From NCBI GenBank assembly GCA_028681035.1, contig JAQUJJ010000039.1:1-27622 (forward strand): a stretch of 27,622 nucleotides of DNA, in the 5' to 3' direction. Each line of letters begins with the position of its first letter. Within the stretch, counting starts at the first letter, position 1. The notes beneath the pieces are model-generated. The model saw nothing but the letters and a program-made list of their open reading frames with translations, was not told where the DNA came from and did not search any database. This DNA comes from Candidatus Cloacimonadota bacterium (GTDB lineage: Bacteria; Cloacimonadota; Cloacimonadia; Cloacimonadales; Cloacimonadaceae). A program made the position numbers and the translations under genes. This document shows, piece after piece, positions 22,325 through 27,622 of the stretch.

Positions 22325-25300
22325 TTCAGCAGCAGCATCCTTCGTTCAATTTGTTGGTTATTTAATGTTAGCCTGTAGAAGTAAACTCCACTGGCTACGT
22401 TTCTTCCATTGTTATCTTTTCCATCCCATACAACGCTGTGAGTCCCTTTGGGTTGGTGGCTGTTTATTAGCTCGCGAATCTTCTGTCCCTTCAGGTTATA
22501 TATCGTCAATCTGGTGGGGCTATCATTGGCAAGGCTATATTTTATTGTGGTGCTAGGATTAAAGGGGTTGGGGTAGTTTTGTGCTAAAGCATTGGGAACT
22601 GCATTTTGCAATTCATCAGTATTGGCAACAAAACCTGTGGCAGCAAATGAACCTTGGCGAGAATTACTCCCGCGGTACGTTACCCAAGGTTCCAGCCCAG
22701 TAGCGGGCATTCTAAGGTTGTAGAGCACAACTCCATTAGCATATCCTGCTACAAACTTTAGCAAACCGTTTGAGTCGAAATCCAGCAGGGTTCCCGGAGT
22801 GGCACCATTTAGTGTATTGGTAAAAGGAAAGCCTGAAAACATAGTCCCATCGTGGTGCATTAAATAAAGCGAGTTCTCATAGCTTTGGAGGATAATCTCC
22901 AACTCGGGATCATCATCCAGATTAGCCAGCAAGGGAGGGCAAGTAAAGTGTACCGATGTTTCAATAGGGAAACCGGGTAAGTCAATCCCATCACTGGTAA
23001 AAGCATAGACAGTGCCGCTTCCACTCACACAGGCGATATCAATTCCATAAACATCTGCGCTGAGGTCTCCAACAGCAAAACCGCCAGCGATATTGTTGCT
23101 TATGCTCTTTGTGCTGACGATTACACCGTTTGAGCTGATGATATAGATATGGGAATTCGTGGAGCACACAATACGGTTATCATCGCTAATAGTTGGTGAA
23201 CCTGTAATAGCTCCATCCAACTGGACAGGAAATCCGTTAAGGATATCACCATTACTGTCTATTATATATAGATTGCCTGCCGAAGAACCTGCAATTATTT
23301 CCATGATTCCATCGGCATTAAAATCTGCTGCTGCCAGCTCGCATCTAAAAGACGCACCCAAATCTACTGGGAAGCCATAGCGAAGGTAACCTCCGGGGTG
23401 GATGGCATATACTTTGCCATCTAATCCACCGGCAATCGTCTCGTTGTAACCATCACCATCCAAATCTGCCAGCATGGGAGAGTAAAGAAAAGCTGTATTG
23501 GCATGAAATGAGAATATGTTTTCTCCACTTTGAGAACTGGCATAGATATCTCCCGTTCTGCTACAAAATGCCAAATCATCACCAACCTCAAGGTCAATAG
23601 CACCGCTGGCAAAACTACGGCTTATATTCATCGGCGTAGGTGCTGCGAAGCTACTGCTTATCACACCATTGTTGCCAATTATTGATGCAGTTCCGTAGGC
23701 ATCCACACACATTACATCCAAGCCTGGGTTGTTATCGAAATACCCAACTATGGGAGAAGATTTTACTGAAACGGAGCTTTCCCAGGGGAAACGACTGTCC
23801 ATCAAGGTAAGCTGGATATCTGCTTGGTAGCGTCTAATTCCGGTACTAAGTGAAGTTATGGGATGAAAGGATTCTATTTCTATGCTTATATTGTAGGTTC
23901 CAAATCCTATATCCTGCGGTAGCTGTAGCTTAATGTGCGAGCCAATAGGGCTATTTCCTCCCGGCAATATCTGGCTTACGTTAATATCAGGGCTAGCAAT
24001 TTCCACATCGGTGGGGGTAGATACAACCCGTATTGATACGTTCTCTGCCGTAGCCCAATCGGGATCGTTACTTATTACAGGCAAGAATCGAATCATTTCT
24101 CCCGGATTGATGTTGCCATCGTTATCGCCATCCACATCGCTGAAACTATAGCTATCAAGGCTGAGGAGAGGCAGATTGGGATCAGGAGCTTTCACGGTAA
24201 TCGAAGGGTCGCCAAACAGCACGGTCTCATAGTAGCACCAACGCATCACAGAACTGGAAAGCGCAGCATTCAGGTTTTGCATTCTGGAGAAGGTTAAAGC
24301 TTTCCCAAGCTGAGGCTGGTTATTGGCAAACAGACCATTAAAGAACTGGCGGTCATAAAACTGGGAAGCTCCTTCAATGCTGCCAGGCATATACCAACCA
24401 TAACGAGTATTCCCTACAAAGGCAAACAAAGCTCCATTGGCAGTTAACAAATGCTCTCCAATAGCTTCTCCATCTCCGCTAGTACGTTGGTCGAATGCCG
24501 CAGGATAGCAGCCTTGGGAAAACAGGAAGCCATATTCGCTGTTGGTCATATTTCCCACACTTGTGTTGGATTGCCCCATAAGAGATGTCTCATTGGAGTG
24601 CCCCATATGGTTCATAATGGCTGCTCCGCTGTTTATCGCACCTAATACAGCTCCTGAATTGTATGTCCCATCACGCTGATACAGCGTTTCTAAATTATAG
24701 CCATTGGGCAGATATTGCACTATATCATCCTTGTAATCTCCGCCCCAAGTAACGGGATTCATATTCAGGTTTTCGCCCGTGAACAGCACAAGATTATTAC
24801 TGAATGAATTGGTTTCGGCATAGTATTGGGTCTTGCGAAAGATATTCTGGAATTCTGAAATAGTCTCTGCGGGAAACCTGCCGATATGTATTTCTGGTAT
24901 CAAATCGGTGTTATCGGCAACCTCGCCATAGATAGCGTTCTGATTTGCGTTCCAGTTGCCATCCAGATTGCTGTAGTAAATATCTACTGGCATGTACAGA
25001 TCAATAGTATCGCCAACCTCGCCGTAAGCACCTCGCACCGGGATAATCTCATCATCGCCACCCAAAATTACGTATTGCAATGGTTCCGAGCTTATTGCCC
25101 AGGTTTGGTAAACGTCTATAATGAAGTTACGCAGTTTCATGGCATTATCTGTGCCGGGATAGTTGGCTATGATATCTTCCATAGTGTAGATAGCATTGGA
25201 TATGCCTTGTTCGGTGCGCCATGCGGCATAGTCTTCAAACCAGCTTACCCGCTGATTATCGGTGATTATTATCATCTTCTTTGGCTGGGTGAGGTCTATG

Positions 25301-25938
25301 GTTCTGGATTGATTTGTAACATTTCTGTAGCTATTCGCAGTGTTATAGCTGCTTAGGGTTTCTGGATTAGCAGCCATTCCTGTGAGGGTGGCAAGAGTCT
25401 CTTCATTGGGAGTAAGGAAGTTTGCCTGATATGTAGCTTCAGTATTACTAAAACGGCTTTCTATACTAATATTAGCGGAGCTTACTGCAAAAAGCTTACG
25501 TGTTAGAGGATTGTATTTGTATGGGTAAAGGTTAAACAGAGCTATTTGGTAGCCACGGTAATATTGCGTCCCTAAATATTCATAATCCTTATTTGGGTAC
25601 AAACGGTTTTCCAGTGTTGGTGCCGAGTAAGCAGATACTACATTTATGGATATTGGTTGCTGCGGACGGGCTATGGGAATACTTGCGTTCTCTGCTTGTA
25701 AACGGGAATCTGAGTAGCTTATCTGAAATCCTTCCAACTTCTCGCCGAAAGGGAGTAACACCCTAATCGGCAGATAAGGAAGCATGGGCTGTCCAGCTTC
25801 TAGTAGAATGGCTCCCTGCTCCCCGCGTATAGCGTTTTGCCAGTTCTGCGGATTAATATCTATTGAGATGTCTATTGCTACTATATTAAGCCAAGCAAAC
25901 AACGCCAAGGCTGTTATTATTATCCTCTTAATTCTCAT
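22321..25938 (-). CDS. Secreted C25 (gingipain-type) cysteine protease with FG-GAP repeats and FlgD-like C-terminal domain
   Basis: About 1,205 residues. A signal peptide (MRIKRIIITALALFAWLNIVA) supports ATG 25938, which has AGGTGG just upstream; an earlier ATG at 25950 would add four residues. A gingipain-type prepeptide and C25 domain follow, with catalytic His in NHMGHS (~447) and Cys in LFSQGCYPAAF (~477). The middle carries a DVDGDNDGNINPGE calcium-type loop and a repeated beta-propeller of FG-GAP/VCBS type (DLDGDGYNETIAGG, DFNADGIMEIIAGS, NLDDDPELEIILQS). The last ~85 residues are a FlgD-like Ig domain with YPNPFNPSTTIKYS and end in RRMLLLK, the pattern of T9SS-type sorting domains. It should be exported to the cell surface. 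It is the first large gene of the nine-gene run. Confidence 0.9.
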   Translation of the reverse strand: MRIKRIIITALALFAWLNIVAIDISIDINPQNWQNAIRGEQGAILLEAGQPMLPYLPIRVLLPFGEKLEGFQISYSDSRLQAENASIPIARPQQPISINVVSAYSAPTLENRLYPNKDYEYLGTQYYRGYQIALFNLYPYKYNPLTRKLFAVSSANISIESRFSNTEATYQANFLTPNEETLATLTGMAANPETLSSYNTANSYRNVTNQSRTIDLTQPKKMIIITDNQRVSWFEDYAAWRTEQGISNAIYTMEDIIANYPGTDNAMKLRNFIIDVYQTWAISSEPLQYVILGGDDEIIPVRGAYGEVGDTIDLYMPVDIYYSNLDGNWNANQNAIYGEVADNTDLIPEIHIGRFPAETISEFQNIFRKTQYYAETNSFSNNLVLFTGENLNMNPVTWGGDYKDDIVQYLPNGYNLETLYQRDGTYNSGAVLGAINSGAAIMNHMGHSNETSLMGQSNTSVGNMTNSEYGFLFSQGCYPAAFDQRTSGDGEAIGEHLLTANGALFAFVGNTRYGWYMPGSIEGASQFYDRQFFNGLFANNQPQLGKALTFSRMQNLNAALSSSVMRWCYYETVLFGDPSITVKAPDPNLPLLSLDSYSFSDVDGDNDGNINPGEMIRFLPVISNDPDWATAENVSIRVVSTPTDVEIASPDINVSQILPGGNSPIGSHIKLQLPQDIGFGTYNISIEIESFHPITSLSTGIRRYQADIQLTLMDSRFPWESSVSVKSSPIVGYFDNNPGLDVMCVDAYGTASIIGNNGVISSSFAAPTPMNISRSFASGAIDLEVGDDLAFCSRTGDIYASSQSGENIFSFHANTAFLYSPMLADLDGDGYNETIAGGLDGKVYAIHPGGYLRYGFPVDLGASFRCELAAADFNADGIMEIIAGSSAGNLYIIDSNGDILNGFPVQLDGAITGSPTISDDNRIVCSTNSHIYIISSNGVIVSTKSISNNIAGGFAVGDLSADVYGIDIACVSGSGTVYAFTSDGIDLPGFPIETSVHFTCPPLLANLDDDPELEIILQSYENSLYLMHHDGTMFSGFPFTNTLNGATPGTLLDFDSNGLLKFVAGYANGVVLYNLRMPATGLEPWVTYRGSNSRQGSFAATGFVANTDELQNAVPNALAQNYPNPFNPSTTIKYSLANDSPTRLTIYNLKGQKIRELINSHQPKGTHSVVWDGKDNNGRNVASGVYFYRLTLNNQQIERRMLLLK

Positions 25939-25951
25939 ATCCACCTGCATT

Positions 25952-26080
25952 CTATTTACTTACTGAAAATAGCAAGTATCGTTCCTCTATCATGGGTAAG
26001 ATAATTCCGTCAAGCGTTTTCGTCTTTTTGACTTTTAAATCGGCGACAGCATCTTCTGCAATAAAGTGGTTCATTTTCAT
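25952..26080 (-). CDS. Possible small leader ORF upstream of the C25 protease
   Basis: An open frame of 42 codons starts at ATG 26080 (or ATG 26074, which has GAGG 6 bases upstream) and stops at TAG 25954-25952. That is 13 bases before the chosen start of the protease gene and one base before its alternative ATG. The product (KMNHFIAEDAVADLKVKKTK...) has no recognisable domain and no signal peptide. Its start region lies in the loop of the palindromic repeat at 26035-26094, so translation and hairpin formation would interfere. It may be a real coupled leader or chance. Confidence 0.3.
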   Translation of the reverse strand: MKMNHFIAEDAVADLKVKKTKTLDGIILPMIEERYLLFSVSK

Positions 26081-26103
26081 CCTCGCCGATTTAAGAGTTA
26101 AAA
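26035..26103. repeat. Dispersed palindromic repeat, copy 2
   Basis: TTAAATCGGCGA (26035-26046) and TCGCCGATTTAA (26083-26094) are perfect 12-bp arms with a 36-bp spacer. The minus strand then continues the flank as TTTTAACTC (26095-26103), matching copy 1 at 12436-12444. It lies upstream of the first gene of the nine-gene run, where an operator or a leader hairpin might be expected. Confidence 0.6.
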
Positions 26104-26291
26104 AAAACAAAGCAGCTACGAAAGCTTGAAGTTCACATCGCCCTTAAACGTATAGGTAGATTAGAATTGAGAAAGACTACATGAACTACAGATTCGTAGC
26201 CTCGTTTACCGCGAATCTTCTGAGAAACTAATTGACATCTTTTCAGCTTGTTTTAATGTGTAAATATTAAGAAACGCAAACAGGAGATAAA
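26104..26291. other. Divergent intergenic region, operon versus toxin-antitoxin pair
   Basis: This AT-rich stretch should hold the promoter of the nine-gene minus-strand run and that of the plus-strand antitoxin. I could not pick convincing -35/-10 pairs, and no RNA gene was recognised. Confidence 0.4.
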
Positions 26292-26585
26292 GTGAAGCTT
26301 GCTGATACCGTCCTTGATAAGCATCTATTTTGGGAGGCTAATCTTAGTGATCTGGATATGGAAATTCATGCTTCCTATATCATTCCGCGTGTTATGGATT
26401 ATGGCAATCTTGAAGATGTACGCTTTATAATTAGCTACTACGGTAAGAATTTAGTTAGGGAAACCCTTCTAAAAGCTCCCTCTCTTCAGAGAATGACCAT
26501 CAATTTCTTTGCCAATTATTATAATTTGCCGCTTAACAGCTTTGAGGCACAATCCAGATTGGAGGCGGCACAGTGGAGCCGCTAA
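26292..26585 (+). CDS. Small antitoxin-like protein upstream of AbiEii (DUF6922-like)
   Basis: This 97-residue soluble protein begins with GTG at 26292, with AGGAG 5 bases upstream. It contains LFWEANLSDLDMEIHASYIIPRVMDYGNLEDVRFIISYYG, then LSLQRMTINFFANYYNLP-like text near the end. This FW(D/E)xxxxxxDxxxxxxxII.RVxxxGxxxDxxxxxxYYG pattern is common in small proteins (the DUF6922 group) encoded just before AbiEii nucleotidyltransferases and annotated as putative antitoxins. It overlaps the toxin gene by 13 bases. The role as antitoxin is inferred from this pairing. Confidence 0.72.
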   Translation: MKLADTVLDKHLFWEANLSDLDMEIHASYIIPRVMDYGNLEDVRFIISYYGKNLVRETLLKAPSLQRMTINFFANYYNLPLNSFEAQSRLEAAQWSR

Positions 26586-27199
26586 AGATTCATCGGCAGG
26601 CACTATCTGGACCGCTTTGGGATCTGCTTGCTAGCTTGATGCAAGAGCCACTTCTTGCTTCCTTTGTTTTGGTGGGTGGAACTGCACTTGCCCTGCATTT
26701 GGGGCACAGACAATCTGAAGATATAGACATGTTTAGCCAATCGGACTTTAATGCAACGCTTTTAGCTGAAAAGCTGTCCACAAAATATCCCGTAGATCGC
26801 ATTTATCATGAAGAAGGTACGGTAAGTGGTTTTATTAATCATATAAAAACAGACTTACTGCTACACCCATACCCAATTATAGAAGATATGAAGGTTGCCG
26901 AAGGAATCAGGTTAGCCTCTTTGAAGGATATTGCAGCCATGAAGCTAAACGCCATATCCGGCAGGGGCATGAAAAAGGATTTTTGGGATATCGCCATTTT
27001 GTTGGATTTCTTTAGTCTCTCGGAAATGATAGGCTTCTTCCAGAATAAATATAATACCGCAGATTCATGGCATCTTCTAAAAGCACTTTCTTACCTACAA
27101 GAGGCAGACAAAGACCTTACTCCAATTAACAGTTTTACTGATGTAAGCTGGGATAAAGTGAAGCAGAGAATAAGCTTTGCCGTAAACAAAATGCTATAA
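26573..27199 (+). CDS. AbiEii-type nucleotidyltransferase toxin
   Basis: This 208-residue protein has the AbiEii/AbiGii signature: FVLVGGTALALHLGHRQSEDIDMFSQ (32-56), with GG at 35-36 and metal-binding Asp50/Asp52. Later comes LASLKDIAAMKLNAISGRGMKKDFWDIAILLDFF, the conserved Lys/Arg block of the family. Characterised members act as type IV toxins or abortive-infection proteins, some by adding nucleotides to tRNA. GTG at 26573 has GGAGG 7 bases upstream and lies inside the antitoxin gene, so translation is coupled. Substrate and phage role cannot be judged from sequence. Confidence 0.85.
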   Translation: MEPLKIHRQALSGPLWDLLASLMQEPLLASFVLVGGTALALHLGHRQSEDIDMFSQSDFNATLLAEKLSTKYPVDRIYHEEGTVSGFINHIKTDLLLHPYPIIEDMKVAEGIRLASLKDIAAMKLNAISGRGMKKDFWDIAILLDFFSLSEMIGFFQNKYNTADSWHLLKALSYLQEADKDLTPINSFTDVSWDKVKQRISFAVNKML

Positions 27200-27369
27200 T
27201 CGCACGTTATAAAACGAACTACCACACCTTTGCCAGCCTTCTCAACCTGCTTCTGAACTGCTTACTAAAAGGCATTTCGGACTCCAAACAATAAGTTACT
27301 GCTAAGAATGTCTTGACTTGTACCCCTTGGCTGGTTTTCTAGCAGAAAGATTAGTTGAGAGGAATGATA

Positions 27370-27622
27370 ATGGAGAATATCCGCATTGGAATAGTGGGAA
27401 ATATCGGAGTGGGCAAATCCACCTTTATAGAAGCAGCGAGTTCTGCACCCCTTAACAAGGTACTTACCTCTGTGTATCCAAAACCAAATGGCACGGAAGG
27501 GGTTTATGCCTTCCCTGAAAAGTTCAATCCTATCGTACTGGATTCTTTTTACAGGGATCCCGTTGCCAATGCTTTCATGGCTCAGATAGAGTTTTTCAAT
27601 GGCAGATTAGATAGGCAGAAGC
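27370..27622 (+). CDS. Deoxynucleoside kinase, N-terminal part (cut by window edge)
   Basis: An open frame starts at ATG 27370 with GAGAGG about 7 bases upstream and runs off the window; 84 codons are visible. MENIRIGIVGNIGVGKSTFI contains a P-loop of the GNxGxGKST type (10-18), followed by FPEKFNPIVLDSFYRDPVANAFMAQIEFFNGRLDRQK, which matches the YPE...LxxFYxDPxxxAFxxQxxFLxxR pattern of deoxyadenosine/deoxyguanosine kinase-like enzymes in nucleotide salvage. The catalytic DRS region would lie beyond the edge, so the substrate is not determined. Confidence 0.85.
   Translation, partial: MENIRIGIVGNIGVGKSTFIEAASSAPLNKVLTSVYPKPNGTEGVYAFPEKFNPIVLDSFYRDPVANAFMAQIEFFNGRLDRQK

Overview
The window looks like chromosome from an uncultured member of the FCB group, most probably Candidatus Cloacimonadota. 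Three features support this: a gingipain-type (C25) protease ending in a FlgD-like domain with the YPNPFNPSTTIKYS signature, a PorV/PorQ-type outer-membrane barrel, and a BatA-like membrane protein with a vWA domain. The phylum is an inference from gene content; no rRNA or tRNA gene was seen.

Layout. (1) 1-6623 is a defence island. On the minus strand a small excisionase-type HTH gene, brxA and a partial brxB open a BREX system that runs off the left edge. Diverging from it across about 400 bp is a complete four-gene type II CBASS operon: Cap4-like nuclease-SAVED effector, CD-NTase, Cap2 (E2-E1 fusion) and Cap3 (JAMM protease). (2) 6674-12007 is a Mu-like transposition module: a winged-helix protein, a MuB-like AAA ATPase, a MuA-like DDE transposase and a small HTH protein that may be a detached MuA N-terminal domain, all on the minus strand, with a divergent LexA/CI-like S24 repressor. 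This mirrors the end-repressor-A-B order of phage Mu. Two clusters of TGTCCAA-type repeats bracket the repressor, and the outer one (12038-12141) is the best candidate for a transposon end. (3) 12142-12686 is non-coding and rich in short repeats and hairpins. (4) 12687-25938 is one run of nine tightly packed minus-strand genes: C25 protease, yggS, plsY-like, GNAT acyltransferase, PAP2-type phosphatase/transferase, PorV-like barrel, BatA/vWA protein, dxs and mnmE. (5) 26292-27199 is an AbiE-like toxin-antitoxin pair, followed by the start of a deoxynucleoside kinase at the right edge.

How it fits together. The most interesting reading is that BREX and CBASS are cargo of a Mu-like element held in check by a self-cleaving repressor, with its right end next to the 3' end of mnmE. 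No phage structural gene is visible, and the left end of the element is not in the window, so cargo status is inference. The nine-gene run mixes housekeeping enzymes (isoprenoid precursor synthesis, tRNA U34 modification, PLP homeostasis) with envelope and lipid functions. A palindromic repeat with matching arms and an identical 36-bp spacer lies just outside each end of this run.
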